Below are positions 51,523-62,541 of a stretch of 64,000 nucleotides of DNA, in pieces (the first letter of the stretch is position 1; each line of letters starts with the position of its first letter). The stretch spans positions 37,179,909 to 37,243,908 of the forward strand of contig CM034547.1 in the NCBI GenBank assembly GCA_020055645.1, written 5' to 3'. A program made the translations under genes and the position numbers. Under the pieces are notes generated by a model. The model searched no databases and was not told where the DNA came from. It worked only from the letters and a program-made list of their open reading frames with translations. The stretch is from Tomocerus qinae. Its lineage: Eukaryota > Arthropoda > Collembola > Entomobryomorpha > Tomoceridae.

Positions 51523-53395
51523 CTATAAATTGACTTCATATAGCTCTTTTACAAAACCTCAATATAATAAAACTGTGCAATTATAAATATAACTTCGTAA
51601 AACGAAAAACATTGTAGTTTTACTTGTGCCGTAGCTTAATAATTATTCGTATCATATGTCCTACCTCAGTCATTTTGTCCTTTTGATAAGTAAGCACCGT
51701 GATGTACAATCGAAATTTATTTTTGTAAATTTGTTGTAAAAACTTACTATTCATTTTCCTATACGCTGGACGTAAATAAAATGAGAATGTCTAACTTATA
51801 ATATTTACACGAACATGATGCAATGTCCTGGTGAAATCGTGTCTACTAATAAATATTTGATGCGCAAATATCAGATCATGTATCTTCTGATGTCTAGTAA
51901 AGTGATACCAAGTATTTTATCGTTTTATTATAAAATGACAGCTTGTTACTAATGCTAGTCTAATCCTTCTAATCCCACAAGTCTGTATTTCATTAAGTTG
52001 CTACATAAAGGATTGACGATGACTAGACTAGGATTCTGATAGTGTAAAAAAACATTACGCTATAGTATTTTCCATACAATTCGACGGAACTTATGTATTA
52101 AACGTGCATACTGCTAAATCTGAACTGAACACAATGTGCAGCTCTTTGCAGTGTACTAGTGGTATCATGCACATATTATAAATAAATAATCATAAGAAAG
52201 TCATACTATTACCTTTGCAATAGTCAACATGATATATTAACAAGCAATAGTTTTATAAAAATTCGTAGTATTAATTAAACTCGATTCGTTTTTTTGTTAA
52301 ACACTGCATCTTTGTACGTTATTAGTCGAAGCGTAGAAAGCTGCTTATTTTCTCATAGGGGGAAAAGTTGAAAATGCTTTCTAAAATCAGTTGTGGTTTT
52401 ATTCCATAATTTTTACATTAAATTGATTTTCTTAGGTGATTATTGTAAATGACCAAGTTCTTCTCATGTAGTTAGCTGACCGAATTATTTAGTACAATTC
52501 ACTTATTTTTCTCTTCAGCTTTCTGTAGACCCAGGCATAAATGCTTTTCTTTTTCTTTTCTTTTTTTTCGAAATTCCCTAAAGTTAAAAAGTTAAAGCTT
52601 CCTAAATTCCTTATCTATTGCAAATACAGACGTTTTTGAGTTCAAGTGTAAAATATATATTCTAAATATTTGAATATAATACATATTATGTAATTTTGTA
52701 TGATATCCCTTATATCTATACCTAACAATTTATACGTAATTCCGTGTGAACACTACCTGATACCCACCAACCCACCACACTTGCTCAAATATAGTATACT
52801 AAACAATAAGAATCCTATTTTACCTGCAGTAATAATGTTCTTTTCTTTACCTGCAAAATTTTTATTTTTGTTAATCTAATAGTGAAGGAGTACTAGTACT
52901 GGTTACTAGACATTATTCTTTATCAAGCAAGGCAAGTATAAGACCGCAGATGGAGAATTCGTTAGGGTCATGTGTACGCACGACGCACACCAAACCAAAG
53001 CTCGTCTTTAGGGAAGAAAAAATCTACATAATATTGATAATACTATTATTACCATACCTAGTTGTATTCTAACTGGTGTAAAAAAGTAACGGAGCAAGAA
53101 CAGAAATTATACTGATTATTACACAATAATTTCAGGATGATTCGAACGTTTGATTCACACTGATACTATTAATTTCCTGTCTGCTTATATCTTATGAATA
53201 TTCAAAAAAACTTAAGTACCGTACAAACATATGAGTTAATGTAATGTGGTAATGTGATGTTGGGCAACCCAATTCTAATGCAGTGTGGAATAAAGTGGTG
53301 TTCGCTAATACAAGTTTCAATTGGTGTGTGTCAAAAAGTTAAATAGTGCGACATTGTATTTCTCAATGCATTTATGCAAACAGCTCTTTGTACAA
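51523..53395. other. Intergenic DNA, nothing recognised
   Basis: AT-rich with a T-rich tract at about 52,545-52,570. No conserved reading frame, TIR pair or RNA gene was seen. Confidence 0.5.
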
Positions 53396-53399
53396 TTAA

Positions 53400-53550
53400 A
53401 TGCCACGTGGAAGTCAATGTCTTGGACAAAACTCCAATTCATTGACCATTATACAATTCCTTCAAAATTCATCCACTATATATGAACGTCGACAGAATCC
53501 TTTATCACTATTCTGTATACTGTTGTAGACTACGCGAAGTAATGCTTTTT
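53400..53550 (+). repeat. Interspersed repeat, copy 1
   Basis: About 150 bp beginning GCCACGTGGAAGTCAATGTC and ending ..AAGTAATGCTTTTTGAT. It recurs about 355 bp downstream with roughly 80-85% identity. The following bases (GATATTAGTAGACCAAACCG) also resemble 59,052 onward. Confidence 0.7.
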
Positions 53551-53754
53551 GATATTAGTAGACCAAACCGTAATACTTGGAAAGAAAGTATTTACAATAG
53601 TCGTCAAAATACCAATTATAGTAGTACATTCAGTATTTACTGTCCACATTTACTCTCCACGTGTATTCAAAAATTATGTACAATTCCTCCAAAATTCACT
53701 CACCGTATATGATCTTCGAATCAATCCATTGTCGGTTACCTGTGCACCATTAAA

Positions 53755-53911
53755 TGTCATGTGGAAGTCAATGTCTTGATCAATCCTCCAATTCGTTGAC
53801 CGCTATACAATTTCTTCAAAATTCGCCCACTGCAAATGAACTTCGACAGAATCCTTTATGGTTTATCTGTATACCGTTGTAGGCCACGCAGAAGTAATGC
53901 TTATTGATCGG
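53755..53911 (+). repeat. Interspersed repeat, copy 2
   Basis: Partner of 53,400-53,550, starting GTCATGTGGAAGTCAATGTC and ending AAGTAATGCTTATTGAT. The two copies and the DNA between them look like a diverged tandem duplication of a non-coding element. Confidence 0.7.
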
Positions 53912-54396
53912 AGTTGGTAGTATAACCTTTTACCTGAATGTGTGATCTGGTGGTTCTCTATTTCAATTACTAGATTTAATCCCAGGTTGTAAGGCTGAAA
54001 TTAAAGAGCTAGGAGTATGTTCTGAATGCGTGTATGTCTGTTGTCAATATGTATTCTAAATCTCAAAAAATGCACTTTTCTACTAATGCTTAATCTGTCC
54101 CAATCGCAATTAGGAATAAATAAATTGGACCAAAATGTCCATTCACACAATTAATTTATTCTTCTTCTTCTTGAAATCAATCACAATTCCAAAAATACTA
54201 TCAATTTCACACGCACACAAAATCTTTCGCACTAAAGTTAACAAAGTACTTCTCTCGCTCAACGATACTTCTAGTCTCTCGCACACACGCTTTTTTCATA
54301 CGTTCGTTACCACGATTCTCACATCATTCAAACGGTTTAGCAATATCATTTGCGCATGTGCTGCACTATATCTATTACATCCATATTATAACTAGG

Positions 54397-54580
54397 CGGT
54401 CACAGGACCCAGGTCCTGTCGTACATGGGGCTAGTACTTCTACAAACAATTTTGTAGGAACTGGTTTGCAGTAGGCCAATTACACCAGTATTCAGATGGG
54501 TTCAACACTAATATAATGTATAGCCAGTCTCAGGGCCCAGGCCCTGTTATAAATAAAGCTAGTGTTTATTCCGGGGCATA
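54397..54580 (+). repeat. Pair of short direct repeats (about 45 bp)
   Basis: CAGGACCCAGGTCCTGTCGTACATGG.GCTAGT-type sequence at about 54,403-54,440 recurs as CAGGGCCCAGGCCCTGTTATAAATAA.GCTAGT at about 54,531-54,570. Each contains a GGCCCAGGCCC-like imperfect palindrome. Confidence 0.6.
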
Positions 54581-54689
54581 AATTGTACGATTATTAGAAT
54601 GCGTCTAACAGATACACAGATTTTTTATATTAACATTGATCTTCCCACGGTTTCTCATTTGGTGGGACGGTAGGTAGAGATTTTACATT

Positions 54690-54835
54690 ATTAGAGTCAA
54701 AAAGTATTGCAAAACTTCGCCTTAGTACGACCTAGAGTCAACTTTTTGTTTTGAAATATAATTGCGAGTACTGGCAACTTACTCCGGTCACCTCTTATGA
54801 TCACATGTTTGATTCGAGGTTTACGGTACTCAAAA
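54690..54835 (+). repeat. Diverged relative of the 211-bp MITE
   Basis: It shares the order AAAACTT..CCT.AGTACGACCTAG.GTCAACTTTT, then TGGCAACTTAC..GGTC, with 56,040-56,250 and 58,360-58,523, but at much lower identity and without clear ends. Confidence 0.5.
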
Positions 54836-56039
54836 TAACCTTTGTTATATACTCCCACTAATTGATAATGGACCATTTTGAGGTCAAGTTAGCCTTAATT
54901 GGCAATGTAGTGTCAAGTAGTTAAATAGAAAACTGAATAATTTTCATTGTTACTTTTTGGTCCCATAAGAGAGTTTAAACTTTTATATTATAAGACTTTT
55001 CGAGCTGATCCCATTATTTTTGAGTTCCATTTCTGTCTCAGTGCTCACTTTTTTGGAAATCTGACTTTTTAAAGCATTTAAAGTAGAGATATCAAAAACC
55101 CAACCACTACATTTTGTTCGTGGATATTCCACGATTCCATAATTGCAAGACCTATAAAAATCAAATACCTATTTTAGAAACAATTAAACCGTATCGTATG
55201 CAAAGACAAATTTTAAATTCAATGTAGTTCAATGTAGGTTGACACTAAACGTTAATCATGGAATATTAGAGCGCATAAGTGAACACAACGTAAATTAGAA
55301 ATATATTTTATTCATTACGCTGCCAAATTTCTTCCCATGAGGTAGTGAAATAGCCGGGCAGGTTAACTTGGGGTTTGGGCTTGAACAACAATTAAGTCAT
55401 ATTTCGGCAATTTTAGGAAATTATGTTTATTTTGTTAGTAATTAACTGTGATGAGCGTCCTCAAGTGAAAAAATGAGACAAAAATGTTGCACATATTGTG
55501 GTGTAAAAGTGAAGTATTTTCAGACAATATTACACAGTTCTAATTTTGCAGTTTCCAACAAATATCTAGAACATGTTTTGTTTCTTTATTTTTCAATTAA
55601 TCTATTGGTTGTGAAATTGAGAAATATCATAATTCAATGTAAATGGATCAATTATAAATTTTCCCGCACATGAAATAATGAGATCCTTGAGAGCACTCAG
55701 CACTGAAAATTGTAAAAATTTGTATACAGAATGCATGCACTACTTCTGTTATGAAATATTAGAAATTTGAATATTAGAAATAATGTAATACGTCAACATC
55801 GTTACATTCAACGCGCATGAACCAGTCTACGTTTATCATATAGAGTGATGATAGTTGTGTAATGTGTCAGTCAATTCTGGTGGAAAAAAAATTTTCGCAA
55901 AATTTTGTATCTTTCGAAAACAAATCAAATTTTGATACCTAAACGTTTCGAAATTATAGTAATGCAGTGGCACGAAAATACAAACCTACTCGGGGACACA
56001 TACGGAATTATCTACGCGCATGTCCCACTTTACTCTTAT

Positions 56040-56250
56040 GGCAGTATGCATAATGGCGAGTCAGATGGTACTCCTAACCCGGAGTCACAAAATAGTCTAA
56101 AACTTGACCTCAGTACAATCTAGGGTCAACTTTTCTGTATTCAAATAGCACTGCAACTATTGGCAACTTACCATGGTCGTCCACTGGGGTCACATTTTGG
56201 ACTCGGGGTATAGGGTTACGTTACTCTAACCCGTCATTATGCATACTGCC
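56040..56250 (+). mobile_element. 211-bp MITE with TIRs and 5-bp target duplication
   Basis: The ends are inverted repeats GGCAGTATGCATAATGGCG and the complement of GGCAGTATGCATAATGACG. They are flanked by CTTAT on both sides (56,035-56,039 and 56,251-56,255). There is no coding capacity. Relatives are nearby at 58,360-58,523 and 54,690-54,835. A 5-bp duplication does not fit Tc1/mariner (TA), Harbinger (3 bp) or hAT (8 bp). Confidence 0.8.
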
Positions 56251-56255
56251 CTTAT

Positions 56256-57776
56256 AAGAAGAGATGAGCCAACAAATGGTCAAGTCTGCCTTATCGGGCA
56301 ATGGACCAACAAATGATCAAGTCTGCCTTATTTAGCAAAGAGCCGTTAAAACGGTCAAATAAATGTTTTATGATAGTAATAATGTGAAGAATTTTTAGTC
56401 AACTCTATCATATTATATACGAGCCCGTCAATAAACCCTGGCGGTAACAAAAATGTGAATAAATTCACACAAAGGAATCTAGCTTATTTCGAATGGTGGT
56501 TAGGTGATAATTAGATAATTGAAAAATATATTTTTTTTAATAATACCAGCCTCATTTCTATGTTGGCCATCAAGTTTTAGGTCTAGGTTTCAATAACTTC
56601 TGCACACCGTGCATTAGTCATTTTGCAATTTTTCTATACGTTTAATTATATACTTACTCCCGTCCTTGGGTAAAACATTTCGTTTTGACTTACAATGTGA
56701 AACATCCGAAAGCAAAGTAAAATGAATGGCCGGTTTAAAATTATGGGACACAGACTTTGTTTAAATATCCTTTTCTATAGTTGAACAACGCAAGATCGCA
56801 CACCTCATTCGTGTCTACAAATTGACAGGGCAATTTCACGTTCTCCAAATTCAATATTTGTACCTATTTTACTTCGAATATTTCGTTGAAAAAGCAACGA
56901 AAAGTGTACGTGTAAGGTAGCAGATTGAAGGAAGTCGAAAAGTGCTAATAAATTGAAAATAGATTAATATTGACTATCAATATGGATACAAAGTAAAAGT
57001 ACATCAATATTATTAAGAAAAAGTCGAATTTGCTAAGAAATTGTAAATAGACTGATTAAATATCAAAATGAATAGAAATTGAAAGTAAAAGTACATTAAT
57101 TAATTAAAATCAACAGAAATCAAAGTAAATTAAAATAGATTAATAATATTGACCATCCAATTCAAAATAAAGACAAAGTAGATTATTATTCACTATAAAA
57201 ATCTTAATGAAATCAAAGTAAGGTGTCTATCAAAATTAATAGGAATTCGATTAATAACTGTAAAATAGAATATAAATCCGAAATAGATAAATTTCGTTCC
57301 TATCCCACCACTTCCTAGTTTTATTTGCTTTATTCAAATTAGTATATATGCTTTGTATACTAATACTATTTTTGTCTGTCCGTCCGGAAATCGCTGTGTA
57401 TGATAAATTTCGAGAGTAAGTTATATTTCCGTTTTTCAATGCCTTATTATAAAATATTAAGTTTGTTAGAACCAATGTGACATATTTAATACTATCTGGC
57501 AACAATTCAAACTTTTTTTGCCTATTTTCTAATTGGACTATCAAAATCAAGTCAAAGTGAGGGGGCGGTATCTCAAAACCAATGAAATGAACCAATATTC
57601 CAGAATCAATAGAAATAATTTTCAAATAATACCCAGTAGAAATAATCATAAAGCATTGTTTTTGTCAAATTTGGTCATATCCGTCAATCCATTTGAAAAT
57701 TATTGTGGGTACGGACAGACTGAGTGGCTCTATAAGCTCGATAGGAAGACTAAAATAACACCGATATATATTTTAG
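56256..57776. other. AT-rich intergenic DNA with degenerate AAAGTAAAAGTACATTAAT repeats
   Basis: Between about 56,950 and 57,250 the words AAAGTAAAAGTACATYAAT and TAGATTAATATTGAC recur several times as degenerate short repeats. A 132-codon minus-strand frame at 57,251-57,649 has no recognisable domain. Confidence 0.45.
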
Positions 57777-58056
57777 AACTCAAATTCATTCAGAGGACTT
57801 CAAATTTATTCGGAGGAACTCGAATTTATTCAGAGGACTTTAAATTTATTCGGAGGAACTCGAATTTATTCAGAGGACTTCAAATTTATTCGGAGGAACT
57901 CGAATTTATTCAGAGGAACTCGAATTTATTTGAAGATGCTCGAATTTATTCGGAAGTACTCGAATTTTTTTGGAGGAACTCGAATTTATTCGGAAGAACT
58001 CGAATTTATTCGGAGGTACTCGAATTTATTCGGAGGAATTCGAATGGTGCTCCGAC
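57777..58056 (+). repeat. Minisatellite, 20-bp unit, 14 copies
   Basis: The consensus AACTCGAATTTATTCGGAGG is repeated 14 times without length change. In the first half, ACTTCAAATTTATTCGGAGG alternates with AACTCGAATTTATTCAGAGG, suggesting amplification of a 40-bp dimer. The last unit decays. The array stays open in more than one frame because the unit lacks in-phase stops, so apparent 20-residue periodic proteins here are not evidence of a gene. Confidence 0.95.
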
Positions 58057-58156
58057 AATGGTCAGGTGTTGGTTGTATTCATGTTCAACTAAATAAGATT
58101 GGGTACTCGGTAGTTGTACAATAGCACTACAGCATAGAAGTATCATAGCACTTTAG

Positions 58157-58228
58157 GCTCCGCCGAACCTTTGGCACCTACTAATTCTGTTCTATAGTTT
58201 CAGCGTAGGCTCCGCCGAACTTTTGGCT
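58157..58228 (+). repeat. Short direct repeat AGGCTCCGCCGAAC..TTTGGC
   Basis: Two near-identical 23-bp copies at about 58,157 and 58,206, GC-rich compared with the surroundings. No function was recognised. Confidence 0.7.
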
Positions 58229-58359
58229 TCGGCTGAGTGAGCGGAGTGAAAGGAAAGCAAAGCAAGCAATACGATGAGTCATCGGGCTACACATACGTGG
58301 ACATGCAACTTTCAAATAGTATAATAGATAGAATCCCAAAAGTCAATGAGTCCATTAAT

Positions 58360-58523
58360 GGCAGTATGCATAATGGCGAGTCCGAGGGTACTCCTAACCC
58401 GGAGTCACAAAATAGTCTAAAACTTGACCTTAGTACAACCTAGGGTCAACTTTTCTGTATTGAAATGGCACTGTAACTATTGGCAACTTACCATGGTCGT
58501 CCACCGGGGTCACATTTTGGACT
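58360..58523 (+). mobile_element. 3'-truncated copy of the 211-bp MITE
   Basis: About 95% identical to 56,040-56,203, starting GGCAGTATGCATAATGGCG and ending at CACATTTTGGACT. The right TIR and target duplication are missing. Confidence 0.8.
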
Positions 58524-58788
58524 TTCTTGTCACAATAGCACAACAAAACTTCAAGATGCGAGTGAAAATTAATAAGTACAACAAACGGTATACTTAATTG
58601 AAGGAAGAAGTTTCTACTACCACGTCACACAACGGTGTATTTAAATTTAATAATTTTATCATACTTTGCCTTTAAAACGCACAAGCGTGTATGCATAAAT
58701 TAAGCAAAAGGCCATTCTGTTTTGAAACGTTATGGCTTGCCCTATTCTCATAAATACATATACACATATACAAACATACGTACATACA

Positions 58789-58941
58789 AATGTTTTTAAT
58801 AATGTACCCCAAAGCAGTTGACCCGAAGTCCACTGTAATCAAAGTGCCTTTGTCAGGTAACTTCGGAAGGCATCAGACAAATGCACGTTGCGTGTGGTGG
58901 ACATCGGGTAAACTGCTTTGGGGTAGATTATTAAAAACATT
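58789..58941. mobile_element. 153-bp hairpin-forming MITE-like repeat
   Basis: The 45-bp arms (58,789-58,833 and 58,897-58,941) are reverse complements at 42 of 45 positions. They begin AATGTTTTTAATAAT and contain CCCCAAAGCAGTT. The 63-bp spacer is itself partly self-complementary (GTGCCTTTGTC and GACAAATGCAC). No coding capacity and no clear target duplication were seen. It could fold into a long hairpin RNA if transcribed. Confidence 0.8.
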
Positions 58942-59046
58942 AATTATTCAAGTGTGCGCCAGTTTATCTTTATACTTTAGTCATGATACACTTGGACCTA
59001 ACGCATTTTATAAATTCTACATTTTATAATTCTACAAAACCCAAAC

Positions 59047-59460
59047 ACTTATTGATATCAACAGACCAAACTGCAATATTCGGAAATATAGTAGGAGGAT
59101 ACCCGCTGCCTTCGTATATTTGCGTAGATTCGTATAAGAGTAAATGACCAGTGTGAATTTATAGAGAATTTTTTCAATTTTCTTCAGCGCGTTCTTCTGT
59201 ACCATGTTGCAGGCGACCTGAGGAAAACTTCCGCACTCCAATGCATTGTGCCTACTAGACTAGGCTGTGTAATAGCCCCTTTACAGAATAATGTAAAGGG
59301 GTAATAGTCAAAAAGAATAATGTTAACTGTTATAGAATTGACATCATTTTAAAATACTGAACAAGATTTTAGTTGTCTGTATGCTGTAACTCACCGAAAG
59401 TTAACGTTCGAAAGGTTGGAGGCCACGTAGATTTAATCCCTATTGATATCAGCAGATGAA
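59047..59460 (+). repeat. Fragments related to the 53.4-kb repeat, with a 9-bp-stem hairpin
   Basis: CTTATTGATATCAACAGACC at 59,047 and CCTATTGATATCAGCAGATG at about 59,438 both resemble the segment after copy 1 at 53,540. At 59,276-59,301, CCCCTTTAC and GTAAAGGGG form a perfect stem around an 8-base loop. Nothing coding is seen between 58,942 and 59,887. Confidence 0.45.
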
Positions 59461-59887
59461 AGCTGTCACACGATCAATTGTAAATGCAGCCAGTATTTAA
59501 TGTCCAGTATAGCGTCGTGAGTAGCACTCCAATTCTTTGTCCGTTAAGCTAGGTTTTGAGTCTCACTTTGCTGTTCACTTCCCCCATAATTTTCCTGTTT
59601 CACGCCAAAATGTCAATTTATAGTTCCACGGGATACTGACGTTATTCCTAAGTTATCACGAATAAAATTAACGACGCAATCTTGTCGCGCGGCAACATTT
59701 AGAGTTGTTTCACTCTTCATTTTTCGGAAAACTTTACTGTTTTTCCAAAGTTGAACAGATTCAACTTTATTACTGCGTGAAAACTGAAACTGTGTGCAAT
59801 ACAAATACAATTGTAATATTAAAATAGCAGTTTTTTCTTGAACTATCTTTTTGGCCAGAAAAATATTTCATTAAATTTTTTAACATT

Positions 59888-60950
59888 ATGAAAGACAACA
59901 ACAAATTGAAGATAGAAGAACTGCTCATCAATTTGGTTCAAGAGTACCCCTACTTGTACAATAAACAGCACCCGGACTTTAAAGATAAGGGTAAAAAGGA
60001 AAATGCCTTTATGGCAATTAACGAAGTCCTCAAATTAAAAACGCGTGAGTGTTTTAAACCTTCATTTAAACTTTAAATATTTTAAATCAATTTGTATTTA
60101 CTGTTCAAATATTTGATTTAATACTTTCTTTTAGCCATAAATTTAATAAATTATAAAAATGCGATAATGACATTCATCAATAATTTTTAGCTGAAGAATG
60201 CATGACTCTGTGGAAAACCCTAAAAGACCAATACCTAGCGTTTTTGCGGAAAAAAAACAACCAACGGGAAGTGGAAGAGGATCAAGAATATATTTTCGTC
60301 ACGAAATGTCAATGGGGTTTCTGAATGACACTTCGTCTGATAGTCAAAGTCAAACGTAATTTCTCTAAAACACGTCAAGTTTAAAATATATGATATGATC
60401 GCATTTATTGAATCATACACCATAACACGGTCTAATTCGATTTATGATTTAATACATTATTATAGAAACTATTCAAACATTGATGACTCAGTGGATCCAG
60501 GGAACCAAGCAGAAGGAACCACGGAGGCGATTACAAATGTTGACGGTCAAATAAATCATAATTTTACGTCGTCAGCTGCAGGCCCCAGTGTTGAAACTGA
60601 AAAAATGCAGTACCCTTCTCGGAGTCACACCAAAGTATTTTACTTTACTAAATTTCTAGCATATGGTGGCATATCTTTAGACATTAAATTAAAATGACCC
60701 TAATGTTTTTATCTAGAAAAGACCCATGGATCCTTTCGAACAATCTCTACTAAAAGCCATTGAAGATGACAAAACAATGACAGATGAACATTACAACTTT
60801 TGTCTTAGTATAGCTCCGAAGCTAAGAAGAATTTATGAAAAAAACCCAATCACTGCAGCTCAAGCCCAACTGAAAATTCAGCAAGTCATCGTTGACGCCG
60901 AAATTTTAATTTTAACTGGAGGATCAGAGGAATCATTGGGTACAAATTAA
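59888..60950 (+). pseudogene. MADF-type Harbinger accessory protein, one frameshift
   Basis: Four exons (59,888-60,044, 60,191-60,355, 60,466-60,634, 60,717-60,950) splice in phase to about 242 residues, apart from one missing base. Exons 1-2 encode a MADF domain: IEELLINLVQEYPYLYNKQH, then INEVLKLKT and, across the intron, CMTLWKTLKDQYLAFLRKK. An A run at about 60,250-60,257 has eight A where nine would keep frame into the typical linker GSGRGSRIYFRHEMSMGFL. Exon 3 is Ser/Gly/acidic and poorly conserved. Exon 4 (KRPMDPFEQSLLKAI, then NFCLSIAPKLRRI) resembles the BESS-like C-terminal helices of such proteins. A homopolymer sequencing error would restore the frame, so its broken state is uncertain. 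Confidence 0.75.
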
Positions 60951-61139
60951 AATAAAATGGTAGCCAATAATGTTGAAACAATCCAGAATTTTTACTCAGA
61001 AAGCATGTTGATAAAATAAAGGAATGTCTAGCGATGTTGTAGACTTTTGAATTCTAAACAGTCATTGTCATAATTTATTTTGTTCATATAATAACTGTAA
61101 TGCATACACAAAGTCGTTATTACGTAAGAATAAATACAA

Positions 61140-62541
61140 TTATATTCTAGATACATAATCATCCTGCCAAGGTACACTACCGACTGCACTATTGAAGTAA
61201 TTTTTGAACATATCTCGAATGTTAGATGCTTCTACAGTATAATTGTTACTACCTTGTCTCCGGAGGGGAATGCTTACGCTATTTTGTGCCACGTTTCGCC
61301 AACTACCAGGAATTAAACCCTCAGAATCTTCTTGATCAACTGTCAGACCGTTAAAGTCATTGTTAGCGATGAGAAAGTTATGTAAAATAACCGACGTTCG
61401 TACTATCAATTTGGCGAGTTGTAAATTAGCCTCGATTTTTGCATGCAAAATTCGCCATCTCGCTGCCAGTATTCCAAACCCGTTTTCTACAATCCTTCGT
61501 GCTCTACAAATTCTGTAGTTATAAACTTTTTCTTCTTTTCCAAGGAAATTTCCGGGATAAGGTTTTAGAAGATACTTCTTCAAAGGAAATGCATCGTCCC
61601 CAATAAAGATGTAAGGAGCTATAATTCCTGAGCTGATTTCACTGGGGACTGGAAGGCCAAGTGTGCCATTTTCAAGCTTCTTCCCGAATGAAGAATCTTG
61701 GAATATTCCACCGTCGGAAGCAGACCCCATGGCTCCTATATGGACTAACGTAAACTTATACTTGGCATCAACACAACCCAAAAGAACAAGAGAAAAATAT
61801 TCCTTGTAGTTGAAAAAATCGGAACCACTATTTGGGGGAGCTTTGATACGGACGTGCTTGCCATCAAGCGCACCACAACAGTGTGGAAAATTCCACGGTT
61901 CTTCAAATTCATCCGCTATACTTTTCCATTCGAAAGATGTTGGTTTAGGGAGATATTGATCCTGAAATTTTTCACAAATGGCCATCATTACTTTTCGAAC
62001 TGTTACTGACACTGTTGTTGGTGATAGTCGATAGTTTAGTGCGAGGGATATTTGGGAGTTTCCTGTGGCCAGATACCTATAAGTTTATAGGTAGTTATAG
62101 TAGGCTTTTATCGTAGCAATATGGTTATGGTAAGTAATACGGTTTTTTAATATCCAAAATCCTACCGTAGGGTGATTGCAAGTTTCTCCGTTGGTGAAAT
62201 AGGGCAGCGGTGATTCTGTGAATTGAGAAGGTTTGGCAGTATTCCTTCCAGTAACACATCAAAATTGAACTTTTCCATCCTAGAATAAAAGCATACTTTT
62301 ATTTTCCAATTAGCTGTATCAGAACCAACCTTTGAATAGTTTTAATATAACATTATTGTATTAAATACCTGAAATATCTAAAATGATAATGCGGGTCGTA
62401 TGCCAGGTCACTGATGAGAGTGTGTTCGCCAAGAGACAATCGCTTTTCAAATATAGGTCTTATATACATCGAACGTTTTCTTATTTTTTTACGCTTCCAA
62501 ATTAAGTATGCAATGATTTTTCTACGCAATGATGCCTTCAT
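61140..62541 (-). CDS. Harbinger (HARBI1-type) DDE transposase, intact
   Basis: Exons 62,541-62,369, 62,279-62,166 and 62,076-61,140 join in phase into 407 residues with no stop or frameshift. Exon 2 ends and exon 3 begins in the family hallmark LAITLRYLATG. The putative catalytic triad is Asp167 (GALDGKHVRI), Asp256 (FIGDDAFPL) and Glu293 (RRIVENGFGIL), in the usual spacing. The helix-turn-helix region precedes it (LALNYRLSPTTVSVTVRKV). The start ATG at 62,541 has A at -3. It would cut and paste the surrounding element at a 3-bp target together with the MADF protein encoded head-on. An intact frame in a window full of dead elements suggests recent arrival or domestication; the linked MADF gene favours an element. 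Confidence 0.9.

Larger units (their letters stand above)
59888..62541. mobile_element. PIF/Harbinger transposon core (two convergent genes)
   Basis: A MADF-type DNA-binding gene on the plus strand faces an intact HARBI1-type DDE transposase on the minus strand. Two-gene organisation is standard for PIF/Harbinger, whose second protein (Myb/SANT- or MADF-like) helps the transposase enter the nucleus and bind the ends. Limits given are those of the coding regions. Candidate ends near 59,612 and 62,735 share ATTTATAGTT in inverted orientation, but this is too short to call as TIRs, and I could not fix the 3-bp target duplication. Confidence 0.75.

Noticed and set aside
57251-57649. 132-codon minus-strand open frame
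   Set aside because: No recognised domain; it overlaps AT-rich repeat DNA and the edge of the minisatellite region.
57533-58096. 187-codon frame with 20-residue periodicity
   Set aside because: Periodicity comes from the 20-bp minisatellite (three units equal 60 bp). There are no flanking gene signals.
58790-59029. 79-codon plus-strand open frame
   Set aside because: Most of it runs through both arms of the hairpin repeat.
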